Shown: piece by piece, positions 23,786-33,274 of the stretch | How the letters are laid out: every line of letters starts with the position of its first letter | How positions within the stretch are numbered: position 1 is the stretch's first letter | Source of the DNA: Streptomyces sp. NRRL B-3428 | GTDB taxonomy: Bacteria; Actinomycetota; Actinomycetes; Streptomycetales; Streptomycetaceae | DNA: 64,000 bases | Direction: 5' to 3' | Assembly (NCBI GenBank): GCA_000721375.1 | Contig: JOGW01000029.1 | Coordinates: forward strand, 1 to 64,000 | The notes under the pieces: generated by a model | What the model was told of the DNA's origin: nothing | The model's input: only the letters and a program-made list of their open reading frames with translations | Databases searched by the model: none | Translations under genes and position numbers: made by a program

Positions 23786-25585
23786 ATGACGGTCCTGCCT
23801 GACGACGGGCTCTCCCTGGCCGCCGAGTTCCCTGATGCGACCCATGAGCAGTGGCAGCGCCTCGTGGAAGGCGTACTGCGCAAGTCGGGCAAGGAAGTCT
23901 CGGGCGAAGCCGCCGAGGATGCCCTCTCCACCACGCTGGAGGACGGGCTCACCACCCGGCCCCTGTACACCTCCGCCGACGCCGCGCCCGGTCTGCCCGG
24001 TTTCGCGCCCTACACCCGGGGCGCACGCCCCGAGGGCACCGCCGCCGGCGGCTGGGACGTACGGCAGCGGCACGCACAGCCCGATCCCGCACGAGCGAAT
24101 GAAGCGCTGCTCGGTGACCTGGAGAACGGCGTCACCTCGCTGTGGCTGACGGTCGGTGAGGGCGGACTGCCCGTCGCCGGCCTGGCCCGCGCGCTCGACG
24201 GGGTCTATCTCGATCTCGCGCCGATCGCGCTCGACGCAGGTGCCGAGTTCGCCGCCGCGGCGGCCGAGTTGGTGCGTCTGCACGGCGAACGCGGCACGGC
24301 CCCCGCGGACGTACGCGGGAATCTGGGCGGTGACCCGCTCGGATACGCGGCGCGCACCGGCCGCACCCTGGACTTCGCCCCGTTCGCCGAAGCCGCGCGC
24401 CTGTGCGCGGACACGTACCCGGGTCTGCGCGCCCTCATCGTGGACGCGCTGCCGTATCACGAGGCCGGCGCCTCGGCGGCGCAGGAGCTCGGCGCTTCGC
24501 TCGCGACCGGCGTCGCGTATCTGCGGGAGCTGACGGAGGCCGGACTCACCGCCGAAGAGGCGGTCGGCCAGCTCGAGTTCCGTTACGCGGCCACCGCCGA
24601 CCAGTTCCTCACGATCGCCAAGTTCCGTGCCGCGCGGCGCCTTTGGGCCCGGGTGGCCGAGGTGTGCGGGCTCAACGGATCCGACGGGGCGCAGCGCCAG
24701 CACGCGGTGACGTCCTCGGTGATGATGACCCGCCGCGATCCGTGGGTGAACATGCTCCGCACGACGGTCGCCACCCTCGCGGCCGGAGTCGGTGGCGCCG
24801 AGTCCGTGACCGTGCTGCCCTTCGACCACGCGCTCGGACTGCCGGACGCCTTCGCCCGCCGTATCGCCCGCAACACCTCCACCATCCTCCTGGAGGAGTC
24901 GCACCTGTCCCGGGTGATCGACCCTGCGGGCGGCTCCTGGTACGTGGAGCAGTTGACCGAGGAACTGGCGCGCGCGGGCTGGGAGTTCTTCCAGGAACTG
25001 GAGCGCTCGGGCGACAAGGCGACCGTGCTCCGGGACCGTATCGCCGAGACCTGGGCCGTGCGCAGCCGCAAGCTCGCCACCCGCAAGGAGCCCATCACGG
25101 GCGTCAGCGAGTTCCCGCATCTGGCCGAGAAGCCCGTGGAGCGCGAGCCCGCACCCCTCGCACCGACCGGCGGCCTCCCGCGGGTCAGCCGTGACGAGGC
25201 GTACGAGGAACTGCGCGCCCGCTCCGACGCACATCTGCTGGAGCACGGCGAGCGCCCGAAGGTCTTCCTCGCCACGCTCGGCCCGGCCGCCGCGCACACC
25301 GCACGCGCCGGCTTCGCCGCCAACCTCTTCCAGGCGGGCGGTATCGAGGCCGTCACCGGGGAATTCGAAGGGAGTGGGGCGCGGATCGCGTGCCTGTGCT
25401 CCAGCGATTCCCTTTACGAGGAGCAGGCCGCCGCCACCGCCGCCGCACTCAAGGCGGCCGGCGCCGAGTACGTGTTCCTCGCCGGGAAGCCTTCCTCGTA
25501 CGAAGGTGTCGACTCCTACGTCTTCGCCGGCTGCAACGCGGTGGATGTGCTCACCTCCACCCTCGACCGCCTGGGAGTGTCCTGA
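23786..25585 (+). CDS. mutA: methylmalonyl-CoA mutase, small (alpha) subunit
   Basis: A 599-residue non-catalytic partner of MutB in the B12-dependent conversion between methylmalonyl-CoA and succinyl-CoA. The mutase barrel is clear ([40 protein letters not shown]). The C-terminal B12-like domain ([21 protein letters not shown]) lacks the DxHxxG cobalt-binding motif, as expected for this subunit. There is no Shine-Dalgarno; TAACAT (23774-23779) lies 6 nt before the ATG, so the transcript is probably leaderless. Its stop overlaps mutB (TGATG). In Streptomyces this operon supplies methylmalonyl-CoA for polyketides and serves propionate metabolism. Confidence 0.95.
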   Translation: MTVLPDDGLSLAAEFPDATHEQWQRLVEGVLRKSGKEVSGEAAEDALSTTLEDGLTTRPLYTSADAAPGLPGFAPYTRGARPEGTAAGGWDVRQRHAQPDPARANEALLGDLENGVTSLWLTVGEGGLPVAGLARALDGVYLDLAPIALDAGAEFAAAAAELVRLHGERGTAPADVRGNLGGDPLGYAARTGRTLDFAPFAEAARLCADTYPGLRALIVDALPYHEAGASAAQELGASLATGVAYLRELTEAGLTAEEAVGQLEFRYAATADQFLTIAKFRAARRLWARVAEVCGLNGSDGAQRQHAVTSSVMMTRRDPWVNMLRTTVATLAAGVGGAESVTVLPFDHALGLPDAFARRIARNTSTILLEESHLSRVIDPAGGSWYVEQLTEELARAGWEFFQELERSGDKATVLRDRIAETWAVRSRKLATRKEPITGVSEFPHLAEKPVEREPAPLAPTGGLPRVSRDEAYEELRARSDAHLLEHGERPKVFLATLGPAAAHTARAGFAANLFQAGGIEAVTGEFEGSGARIACLCSSDSLYEEQAAATAAALKAAGAEYVFLAGKPSSYEGVDSYVFAGCNAVDVLTSTLDRLGVS

Positions 25586-27762
25586 TGGGAATCCCCGACT
25601 TCTCCGGGATCGACCTCGGGAGCCCGACGCCCCATACGTCGACCGACGCGTGGCGACGGGCCGTCGAGGAGTCCACGGGCAAGGACGACGGCGAGCTGCT
25701 CTGGGAGACCCCGGAGGGCATCGCCGTCAAGCCGCTGTACACGGGCGAGGATCTGGAAGGCCTGGACTTCCTCGACACACGGCCCGGCATGGCGCCGTAT
25801 CTGCGCGGCCCGTATCCGACGATGTACGTGAACCAGCCCTGGACGGTCCGGCAGTACGCCGGTTTCTCCACGGCCGAGGAGTCCAACGCCTTCTACCGCC
25901 GCAATCTCGCGGCCGGCCAGAAGGGCCTCTCCGTCGCCTTCGACCTGCCCACCCACCGTGGTTACGACAGCGATCACCCGCGCGTGACCGGCGACGTGGG
26001 CATGGCGGGTGTGGCGATCGACTCGATCCTCGACATGCGCCAGCTCTTCGACGGCATCCCGCTGGACAAGATGACCGTCTCGATGACGATGAACGGCGCC
26101 GTTCTTCCGATCCTCGCGCTCTACATCGTGGCGGCCGAGGAGCAGGGCGTGGCGCCCGAGAAGCTCGCGGGGACCATTCAGAACGACATCCTCAAAGAGT
26201 TCATGGTCCGCAACACATACATCTATCCGCCGAAGCCGTCGATGCGGATCATCTCCGACATCTTCGCGTACACCTCGCAGCGGATGCCGCGCTACAACTC
26301 GATCTCCATCTCCGGCTACCACATCCAAGAGGCGGGTGCGACGGCCGACTTGGAGCTGGCGTACACACTCGCGGACGGCGTCGAGTACATCCGGGCGGGC
26401 CGGGAAGCGGGTCTGGACGTGGACGCGTTCGCCCCTCGCCTCAGCTTCTTCTGGGCGATCGGCATGAACTTCTTCATGGAGGTCGCGAAGCTGCGGGCCG
26501 CGCGCCTGCTGTGGGCGAAGCTCGTGAAGCAGTTCGACCCGCAGAACTCCAAGTCCCTCTCCCTGCGCACCCATTCGCAGACGAGCGGCTGGTCGCTGAC
26601 GGCGCAGGACGTCTTCAACAACGTGACACGTACGTGCGTCGAGGCGATGGCGGCCACGCAGGGCCACACGCAGTCGCTGCACACAAACGCGTTGGACGAG
26701 GCCTTGGCCCTCCCGACCGACTTCTCGGCGCGTATCGCCCGCAACACCCAGCTGCTGCTCCAGCAGGAGTCCGGCACCACGCGGACGATCGACCCGTGGG
26801 GCGGCAGCGCCTATGTGGAGAAGCTGACGTACGACCTGGCTCGGCGCGCCTGGCAGCACATCCAGGAGGTCGAGGCCGCGGGCGGGATGGCGCAGGCCAT
26901 CGACGCGGGCATCCCGAAGCTCCGCGTCGAGGAAGCCGCCGCACGCACCCAGGCCCGTATCGACTCCGGACGCCAGCCCGTGATCGGCGTGAACAAGTAC
27001 CGCGTCGAGAACGACGAGGCGATCGACGTCCTCAAGGTCGACAACTCGTCCGTACGCACCCAGCAGATCGAGAAGCTGCGCCGGCTGCGCGCGGAGCGCG
27101 ACGAGCGGGCCTGCCAGGACTCCCTGGACGCGCTGACTCGGGCGGCGGGCGGTTCCGGGAACCTCCTGGAACTCGCCGTGAACGCGGCCCGTGCGAAGGC
27201 CACCGTGGGCGAGATCTCCGACGCCCTGGAGAAGGTGTACGGGCGGCACGCGGGCCAGATCCGTACGATCTCCGGCGTGTACCGCAACGAAGCAGGCGAG
27301 TCGGCGAACGTGGACCGCACCCGCGCCCTGGTCGAAGCCTTCGACGAGGCCGAGGGCCGTCGGCCGCGCATCCTGGTCGCCAAGATGGGCCAGGACGGCC
27401 ATGACCGCGGCCAGAAGGTGATCGCCACGGCCTTCGCCGACCTGGGCTTCGACGTGGATGTCGGCCCGCTGTTCCAGACGCCGGCCGAGGTCGCCCGCCA
27501 GGCGGTCGAGGCGGACGTCCACATCGTCGGCGTCTCCTCCCTCGCGGCCGGGCACCTCACGCTCGTACCGGCGCTGCGTGAGGCACTGGCCGAGGAGGGG
27601 CGCGAGGACATCATGATCGTGGTCGGCGGTGTCATCCCGCCGCAGGACGTCCCGACCCTCCTGGAGATGGGCGCGGCGGCGGTGTTCCCGCCCGGCACGG
27701 TCATCCCGGACGCGGCCCACGACTTGGTGGAGCGGCTGTCCGTGTCGCTCGGACACGAGTAG
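25585..27762 (+). CDS. mutB: methylmalonyl-CoA mutase, large (beta) subunit
   Basis: A 725-residue catalytic subunit. The N-terminal substrate barrel includes [20 protein letters not shown] and [20 protein letters not shown]. The C-terminal cobalamin domain carries [10 protein letters not shown], whose His (about residue 607) replaces dimethylbenzimidazole as the lower cobalt ligand, and the later SSLAAGH and VVGGVIP loops. Length matches the family. The ATG at 25585 shares one base with the mutA stop; the open frame upstream inside mutA is shadow. MeaB follows after 19 bp. Confidence 0.96.
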   Translation: MGIPDFSGIDLGSPTPHTSTDAWRRAVEESTGKDDGELLWETPEGIAVKPLYTGEDLEGLDFLDTRPGMAPYLRGPYPTMYVNQPWTVRQYAGFSTAEESNAFYRRNLAAGQKGLSVAFDLPTHRGYDSDHPRVTGDVGMAGVAIDSILDMRQLFDGIPLDKMTVSMTMNGAVLPILALYIVAAEEQGVAPEKLAGTIQNDILKEFMVRNTYIYPPKPSMRIISDIFAYTSQRMPRYNSISISGYHIQEAGATADLELAYTLADGVEYIRAGREAGLDVDAFAPRLSFFWAIGMNFFMEVAKLRAARLLWAKLVKQFDPQNSKSLSLRTHSQTSGWSLTAQDVFNNVTRTCVEAMAATQGHTQSLHTNALDEALALPTDFSARIARNTQLLLQQESGTTRTIDPWGGSAYVEKLTYDLARRAWQHIQEVEAAGGMAQAIDAGIPKLRVEEAAARTQARIDSGRQPVIGVNKYRVENDEAIDVLKVDNSSVRTQQIEKLRRLRAERDERACQDSLDALTRAAGGSGNLLELAVNAARAKATVGEISDALEKVYGRHAGQIRTISGVYRNEAGESANVDRTRALVEAFDEAEGRRPRILVAKMGQDGHDRGQKVIATAFADLGFDVDVGPLFQTPAEVARQAVEADVHIVGVSSLAAGHLTLVPALREALAEEGREDIMIVVGGVIPPQDVPTLLEMGAAAVFPPGTVIPDAAHDLVERLSVSLGHE

Positions 27763-27781
27763 ACCAGGGCAAGATCACTCC

Positions 27782-28762
27782 ATGGCGAAGATCGATCTGG
27801 ACGCGTACGTCAAGGGTGTGCTCGACGGGAAGCGGGCGTTCATCGCGCGCGCCATCACGCTCGTCGAGTCCACCCGGCCCCAGCACCGGGCACTCGCCCA
27901 GGAACTGCTCACCGCCCTGCTTCCGCACAGCGGCAAAGCGCGGCGGATCGGGATCAGCGGGGTGCCCGGGGTGGGCAAGTCGACGTTCATCGACGCGTTC
28001 GGCACGATGCTGACCGGCCTCGGTCACCGGGTCGCCGTCCTCGCCGTGGACCCTTCGTCGACGCGCACGGGCGGTTCGATCCTCGGCGACAAGACGCGGA
28101 TGGAACGTCTGTCGGTCGACCCCGCCGCCTTCGTCCGGCCCTCTCCCTCGGCCGGGACGCTGGGCGGCGTGGCCAAGGCGACCCGCGAGTCGATGGTCGT
28201 CATGGAGGCGGCGGGCTACGACGTCGTACTCGTCGAGACGGTGGGCGTCGGCCAGTCCGAGACCGCGGTCGCCAACATGGTCGACTCGTTCCTGCTGCTC
28301 TCCCTGGCCCGCACCGGCGACCAGTTGCAGGGCATCAAGAAGGGCGTCCTTGAACTGGCCGACGTCCTCGCCGTCAACAAGGCGGACGGCCCGCACGAGC
28401 GCGACGCGAAGGCGGCGGCGCGGGAGCTGGCGGGCGCGCTGCGCCTGATGCACCCGGCCGATGCGGCCTGGACCCCACCGGTCCTGAGCTGCAGTGCACG
28501 GGAGTCGACGGGTCTCGACACGGTGTGGGACCGCTTGGAGCAGCACCGGACGCTGCTGGAGTCGACGGGCCGTCTCGCCGAGAAGCGCCGTTCGCAGCAG
28601 GTGGACTGGACGTGGGCGATGGTCCGCGACGAGCTCCTGGGGCGGCTGCACGCCCATCCCGTCGTACGTGAGGTCGCACCGGATCTGGAACGGCGGGTGC
28701 GGGAGGGCGAGTTGACGCCGACGCTGGCGGCGGAGGAGATCCTTCGGGCGTTCGAGGGCTAA
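27782..28762 (+). CDS. meaB: methylmalonyl-CoA mutase-associated GTPase
   Basis: A 326-residue G3E-family GTPase that protects methylmalonyl-CoA mutase and gates adenosylcobalamin loading. The Walker A motif is GVPGVGKST (60-68), Walker B-like VVLVETVGVGQSE, and the base-recognition NKAD. The order of PSSTRTGGSILGDKTRM is typical of MeaB/ArgK. It is the last gene of the mutA-mutB-meaB operon. Confidence 0.94.
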   Translation: MAKIDLDAYVKGVLDGKRAFIARAITLVESTRPQHRALAQELLTALLPHSGKARRIGISGVPGVGKSTFIDAFGTMLTGLGHRVAVLAVDPSSTRTGGSILGDKTRMERLSVDPAAFVRPSPSAGTLGGVAKATRESMVVMEAAGYDVVLVETVGVGQSETAVANMVDSFLLLSLARTGDQLQGIKKGVLELADVLAVNKADGPHERDAKAAARELAGALRLMHPADAAWTPPVLSCSARESTGLDTVWDRLEQHRTLLESTGRLAEKRRSQQVDWTWAMVRDELLGRLHAHPVVREVAPDLERRVREGELTPTLAAEEILRAFEG

Positions 28763-28840
28763 ACCTCTCCCCCGCGGATGCGACGAACAGCACACTCCCC
28801 GGCCTCAACCATCCAGCCACCACCGGGTTACATTGCGCCC

Positions 28841-29665
28841 GTGACAACGCAGACACCTCCCGGCTGGTACGCCGACCCCCAGGGCACTCCGCAGACCCTC
28901 CGCTGGTGGGACGGTCAGCAGTGGACCGCCCACACCTCGCCCGCACAGGGGCAGGCGCCCGCGCCGGGCCAGGTGCCCGCGCAGCCCGCGAGCCCCTACG
29001 ACGCGCACCAGGTGCAGCGCCAGGTGCAGCAGCAGGCGGGCGTCGCACCCGCCGGACAGGGCGGCGGCACGCTGTTCAGCGAGCCGGTGCTCGTGGTGAA
29101 CCAGAAGGCCAAGCTGGTCGAGCTCACCAACGAGTACTCGGTCTTCGATCAGCAGGGGAACACTCTCGGCTCGGTCGTCCAGGTCGGCCAGTCCACGGCC
29201 CGCAAGGTGCTGCGTTTCGTCTCCAGCGTCGACCAGTTCCTGACGCACAAGCTGGAGATCCGCGACGCGTACGGGCAGCCGGTCATGCGGCTCACGCGGC
29301 CGGCGAAGTTCGTGAAGTCGCGCGTGATAGTCGAGGCCGCCAACGGCCAGCCGATCGGTGAGATCGTGCAGCAGAACGCCATCGGCAAGATCAACTTCGC
29401 GATGGTGGTGAACGGGCAGCAGATCGGCGCCATCAAGGCGGAGAACTGGCGCGCGTGGAACTTCGCGATCGTGGATCACGCGGATCAGGAGATCGCGCGG
29501 ATCACCAAGACATGGGAAGGTCTGGCCAAGACCATGTTCACCACGGCGGACAACTACGTCCTGCAGATCCACCGACCGCTGCAGGACCCCCTGCTGAGCC
29601 TGGTCGTGGCAACAGCCCTGACGGTCGACACCGCCCTGAAGCAGGACGCTCGCGGCTTCGGATAA
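28841..29665 (+). CDS. DUF2510 plus LURP-one/scramblase-like protein
   Basis: A 274-residue protein. It begins with the short DUF2510 motif (PPGWYADPQGTPQTLRWWDG), then a Gln/Pro-rich linker (about 30-75) and a 12-stranded LURP-one/phospholipid-scramblase-like barrel (residues 85-270: VNQKAKLVELTNEYSVFD, KLEIRDAYGQPVMRLTRP). No membrane helix is clear apart from a weakly hydrophobic C-terminus. The function of bacterial members is unknown. GTG at 28841 has no ribosome site; TACATT (28829-28834) lies 6 nt upstream, consistent with a leaderless transcript. A very strong bidirectional terminator follows. Confidence 0.8.
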   Translation: MTTQTPPGWYADPQGTPQTLRWWDGQQWTAHTSPAQGQAPAPGQVPAQPASPYDAHQVQRQVQQQAGVAPAGQGGGTLFSEPVLVVNQKAKLVELTNEYSVFDQQGNTLGSVVQVGQSTARKVLRFVSSVDQFLTHKLEIRDAYGQPVMRLTRPAKFVKSRVIVEAANGQPIGEIVQQNAIGKINFAMVVNGQQIGAIKAENWRAWNFAIVDHADQEIARITKTWEGLAKTMFTTADNYVLQIHRPLQDPLLSLVVATALTVDTALKQDARGFG

Positions 29666-29673
29666 GCACGCAG

Positions 29674-29743
29674 GGTGGGGGACCTTGCGTCCAGCCGATA
29701 CCAGAACGAATCGGGTGATCGGCAGGACGCAGGGTCCCCCACC
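29674..29743. terminator. large bidirectional terminator hairpin
   Basis: Arms 29674-29692 and 29725-29743 are 19 bp with one G-T wobble. The intervening 32 nt contain a nested 6-bp stem (GCCGAT 29694-29699 / ATCGGC 29718-29723). It separates two convergent genes, ending 4 bp before one stop. Confidence 0.82.
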
Positions 29744-29746
29744 GCG

Positions 29747-32700
29747 TCACGCATCCAGGACCAGATCCGACAACGGCACCGACTGGCAGGTCAGTGCGTC
29801 CGTGGGGGGCAAGTCCTCAGACGGTTCGACTCGGTGGGCGACGTTTCCCTTGAGGACCGCGCACGCGCAGCTCTCGCACTGGCCGACGCGGCAGCCCGAG
29901 GACAGTTTCACTCCGGCACGCTCGCCGAGTTCGAGCAGCGAGCCGTCGCCCGCCGTCCACTCCGCCTCGCGCCCCGAGCGGGCGAAACGCACGGTGAAGC
30001 GCGCATCGGCGGGGACCGTGACCTCGCGCTGAGCGGGGCGGAACTTCTCGCTGAAGATCTCGAAGCGCGGCACGCCCCGCTCCCGCAGCCCGTCCGTCAA
30101 TGACTCGATCATCGGCTCGGGGCCGCAGAAGTAGAACCGGGCGCGCGCCGAGACCATCGCGGGCGGTGCGATGTCGTCCACCCCGATGAAACCGCGCCGG
30201 TCGAAGTCACGGCCCTCTTCCTCGTGCGGGAAGGGGTTCGCGTAGTAGTCGACGATCCGCAACTGGCCGATACGCGCCCGCAGTTCACGCAGCCGCGCGC
30301 GGAACGGATGGTCCGCGCCGTGCGCGTTCCCGTAGTGCAGGACCACCTCGGGCACCGTGCCGCCGGACGCCGCGAGCGTCTCCAGGTAGCTGAGGAACGG
30401 GGTGATGCCGATGCCGCCGGCCACCAGGACCACGGGCGCGTCGGTGTGCGTGGGGATGCTGAACACTCCGCCGGGCGCCGTGAGTTCGAGCCGGTCGCCG
30501 ATGCGGAGATCCTCATGGACGTACGAGGAGAAGGCGCCCTCGGCGATCCGGCGCACCGCGAGGGTGTAGACCGCGCGGTCGGCGTCGAGCGCCTGGCCGG
30601 TGAGCGAGTAGCTGCGGGCGAGGTCGGAGCCTTCCGCGCGTACGGTCACATGCTGGCCCGGGCGGTAGCCGGGCAGCCGGCAGCCGCCGTCGACCGGGGC
30701 GAGGGAGAGCGTGCGTACGCCGCGGCCCTCCTGGCCGCAGGCCGTGACGGTGAACGTGCGCCGACCGGTCCAGGCACCGTCGTCCGTGCGCGCCGGCCGC
30801 ACCTCGCACACCTGCGAGCGCAGCGGTACGGAACCGCTGAGCGGGTCGGTCGTGGAGTGGTCGACGAGGCGGTTGTAGTTGCTGCCGAGTGCGTCGAGCG
30901 GATCGGACGCAGGCAGCGCCAGGTCAGTGGCGCCCTGCCACCAGCCGTACTCGCCGACCACGACCGACGGGTGGAGCGAGGCGTCGAAGCGGGCGCGCAG
31001 CCGGATCGAGCCGCGGGGCGTGGCCAGTTCGACCCACTGGCCTTCCGTGATACCGCGCGCCGCGGCCGTCTCCGGGCTCAGGTCCAGGCACGGGTCGGCT
31101 GCGCGACGGCGCAGGGTGGTCAGTCCGCGCTGCTGGCTGTGGAGGAAGTAGCCGTGCTTGGCGTTGGTGAGGACGAGCGGGAAGTCGGCGTCGGGGGCGA
31201 CCGGTTCGCGGTGCCGGGGAACGGCGGGGTAGCCGTGCGCGAGCAGCCGCTGCGAGTAGAGCTCGACGCGTCGGGTCGGGGTGGGGAAGCCGACGGTCTC
31301 GCCCTGCGCGTACTTGCGGTACTCGACGGGGCGCGGGATCCGGACACCGCCCGGGCTCTCCCGCAGCTCGGCGGCCGTGAGGCCGAGCGGCTCCAACTGC
31401 CAGTTCCAGGCCGCTTCGATGTCGCCGTCGAAGAACAGGTCCCGCAGGCCCATACGGCAGGCGAGCGCGAAGACGACCTCGGTGTCGGAGCGCGCCTCGC
31501 CCTGCGGCTCGACCATCCGGGGCCGCAGCTGCACCTGCTCCTGTGCGCGGTGTCCGATCTCGAAGCCGAAGCGCAGCCCTTCGCGCTCGTACGCGCTGTT
31601 GACCGGCAGGAGGTAGTCGGCGGACGCGCTCGTCGGGGTCTCGAAGAGGTCGAGGTGGACCTGGAAGTCGAGCCCGCGCAGTGCCTTCGCGATCCGCTCG
31701 GAGTCGGGCTGGGCGACGACGAGGTTGGAGCCGAAGCACATCAACGCCCGTACGGGATAGGGGTCTTGGTGCTCGATGGCCTGGCACAGATCGCCCGCGT
31801 TGATGTAGCCGGAGGCCTGCGGGCCGAGCGGGTGGCGGTCGAGGCCGAGGGCCTTCGCGGCCTGCTCGGGCGTCAGCTTTCCGGCCGCGGGACGGTACGG
31901 CGGCGGGGGCGAGACGTGGTTGCCGCCGCGGGTGTCGTACGAGCCGGTGAGCGCGTAGAGGGTGGCGAGTGCGCGCTCGGTCTGGCTGGCGTTCTCGCTC
32001 TGGGCGACACCCGTCCAGCCGTAGTACGTGACGGAGTCCGCCTGTCCGATCCGCTCGGCCAGTTCGCGGATCTCGCGCTCGGGGATCCAGGTCGTGGCGG
32101 CGGTGCGCTGCGGGGTCCACTCGGCGCAGGCGTCGGCGTAGTGCTGGAAGGCAGGGACGCAGGTGACGCCGCCGGTGAGAGTGGGGACGTAGTGGGTGCC
32201 GCGCAGGGCGAAGCGTTCGGGGCGGCCCGCGCGGTGGCGGGTGTCGTAGGTCTCGGCGGCGCCGGTCTCCTCGTTCCAGATCACATAGCCCTCGGCGCCT
32301 TCGAGGAAGTCGGCCGCCTTGAGGAAGGTGCCGTCGTCCTCCCGTACCAGCAAAGGGGCGTTGGTCCAGGCGCGGACGAACTCCTCGTCGTACCAGCCGT
32401 TCTCGACGAGCAGGTGCGCGATGCCGAGCGCGAGCGCGGCGTCCGTGCCGGGGCGGATGCGCAGCCACTGGTCTGCCTGCAGCGCACTGGTGGAGCGGCG
32501 CGGGTCGATGACCGCGAGCTTCATGCCCTTGGCCTGCGCGGCCGAGACCGCGGCGGACTGGGAGAGCCAGGTCTTGGCCGGGTTGAAGCCCCAGAGCAGG
32601 GCGAGGTCCGCGTGGGCGTAGTCCGGCGGGGGGATCGGGGTGCCGAAGGTGAAGGTGTGGGCGACGTCCTTGTGCCAGTTGCAGAGCTCGGCGCTGTAGA

Positions 32701-33148
32701 CGGTGTTCGGGCTGCCGAAGCCGCGGACGAAACGCTCGATCCACTCGGTCGCGTCCGAGACCATCGTGCCGCTCGGGGTGGCCACGCCGAAGGCCACGGA
32801 TTCGGGGCCGGTCTCGTCGGCGATCGCGGTGAGCTTCGCGGCGATGTCGTCGAGAGCCTCGTCCCAGGTGACCGGCTCCCAGCCCGGGTCCGGGTCGGAC
32901 TTCGGGCGGGTACGGCGCAGGGGCGTGGTCAGGCGGCGGGTGCTGTGGGCGATCTCTGGGGCGGCGCGGCCCTTCGGGCACATCGCGGCGCCCGTCGGAT
33001 GCTCGGGGTCGGGGCGTACGCCGGTGAGGCGGCCGTTCTCGACGGTGAAGATCGCACCACAGCGGGACTTGCAGAGGGTGCAGTACCCGCGCTTTTCGAC
33101 GACTCCCACAGGGACTCCCGGCGACAGTGAGGGAAGCAACTCCTCCAT
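29747..33148 (-). CDS. molybdopterin oxidoreductase fused to FAD/NAD(P)H [2Fe-2S] reductase
   Basis: A 1133-residue cytoplasmic fusion. Residues 15-780 are a DMSO-reductase/nitrate-reductase-type enzyme: [4Fe-4S] ligands C23, C26, C30 and C57, and a probable molybdenum ligand C156 in YSAELCNWHKD. A MopB C-terminal molybdopterin-binding domain follows (about 640-770). Residues 790-1133 are a ferredoxin-reductase module: FAD motif RSYSLTG, nucleotide motif GGIGITPFL, and a plant-type [2Fe-2S] site (C1086, C1091, C1094, C1121). Electrons could flow from NAD(P)H to Mo, or the reverse, in one polypeptide. The substrate is unknown; assimilatory nitrate reduction is one candidate. AAGGTG precedes the ATG. 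Confidence 0.87.
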   Translation of the reverse strand: MEELLPSLSPGVPVGVVEKRGYCTLCKSRCGAIFTVENGRLTGVRPDPEHPTGAAMCPKGRAAPEIAHSTRRLTTPLRRTRPKSDPDPGWEPVTWDEALDDIAAKLTAIADETGPESVAFGVATPSGTMVSDATEWIERFVRGFGSPNTVYSAELCNWHKDVAHTFTFGTPIPPPDYAHADLALLWGFNPAKTWLSQSAAVSAAQAKGMKLAVIDPRRSTSALQADQWLRIRPGTDAALALGIAHLLVENGWYDEEFVRAWTNAPLLVREDDGTFLKAADFLEGAEGYVIWNEETGAAETYDTRHRAGRPERFALRGTHYVPTLTGGVTCVPAFQHYADACAEWTPQRTAATTWIPEREIRELAERIGQADSVTYYGWTGVAQSENASQTERALATLYALTGSYDTRGGNHVSPPPPYRPAAGKLTPEQAAKALGLDRHPLGPQASGYINAGDLCQAIEHQDPYPVRALMCFGSNLVVAQPDSERIAKALRGLDFQVHLDLFETPTSASADYLLPVNSAYEREGLRFGFEIGHRAQEQVQLRPRMVEPQGEARSDTEVVFALACRMGLRDLFFDGDIEAAWNWQLEPLGLTAAELRESPGGVRIPRPVEYRKYAQGETVGFPTPTRRVELYSQRLLAHGYPAVPRHREPVAPDADFPLVLTNAKHGYFLHSQQRGLTTLRRRAADPCLDLSPETAAARGITEGQWVELATPRGSIRLRARFDASLHPSVVVGEYGWWQGATDLALPASDPLDALGSNYNRLVDHSTTDPLSGSVPLRSQVCEVRPARTDDGAWTGRRTFTVTACGQEGRGVRTLSLAPVDGGCRLPGYRPGQHVTVRAEGSDLARSYSLTGQALDADRAVYTLAVRRIAEGAFSSYVHEDLRIGDRLELTAPGGVFSIPTHTDAPVVLVAGGIGITPFLSYLETLAASGGTVPEVVLHYGNAHGADHPFRARLRELRARIGQLRIVDYYANPFPHEEEGRDFDRRGFIGVDDIAPPAMVSARARFYFCGPEPMIESLTDGLRERGVPRFEIFSEKFRPAQREVTVPADARFTVRFARSGREAEWTAGDGSLLELGERAGVKLSSGCRVGQCESCACAVLKGNVAHRVEPSEDLPPTDALTCQSVPLSDLVLDA

Positions 33149-33159
33149 TGCACACCTTT

Positions 33160-33169
33160 TGATCGATCA
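33160..33169. promoter_or_regulatory. palindrome just upstream of the Mo-oxidoreductase ribosome site
   Basis: TGATCGATCA is a perfect 10-bp palindrome 12 bp before the start codon. It could be a regulator site; such short palindromes can also occur by chance. Confidence 0.25.
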
Positions 33170-33210
33170 TTTGCCCCGGCAGAAGTCCCGTCGGGCCCGG
33201 GGCGCGCGCA

Positions 33211-33242
33211 GGCGGGTCCGGGACTTTGGTCCCAGGCCCGCC
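33211..33242 (-). terminator. terminator hairpin after the PA14/DUF1080 gene
   Basis: Fourteen-bp arms 33211-33224 and 33229-33242, with one wobble and one mismatch, around a TTTG loop, 32 bp beyond the stop at 33275. It separates this gene from the Mo-oxidoreductase on the same strand. Confidence 0.6.
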
Positions 33243-33274
33243 TGCGAACACGTCATCTCAGTGGCTCGATCGCC

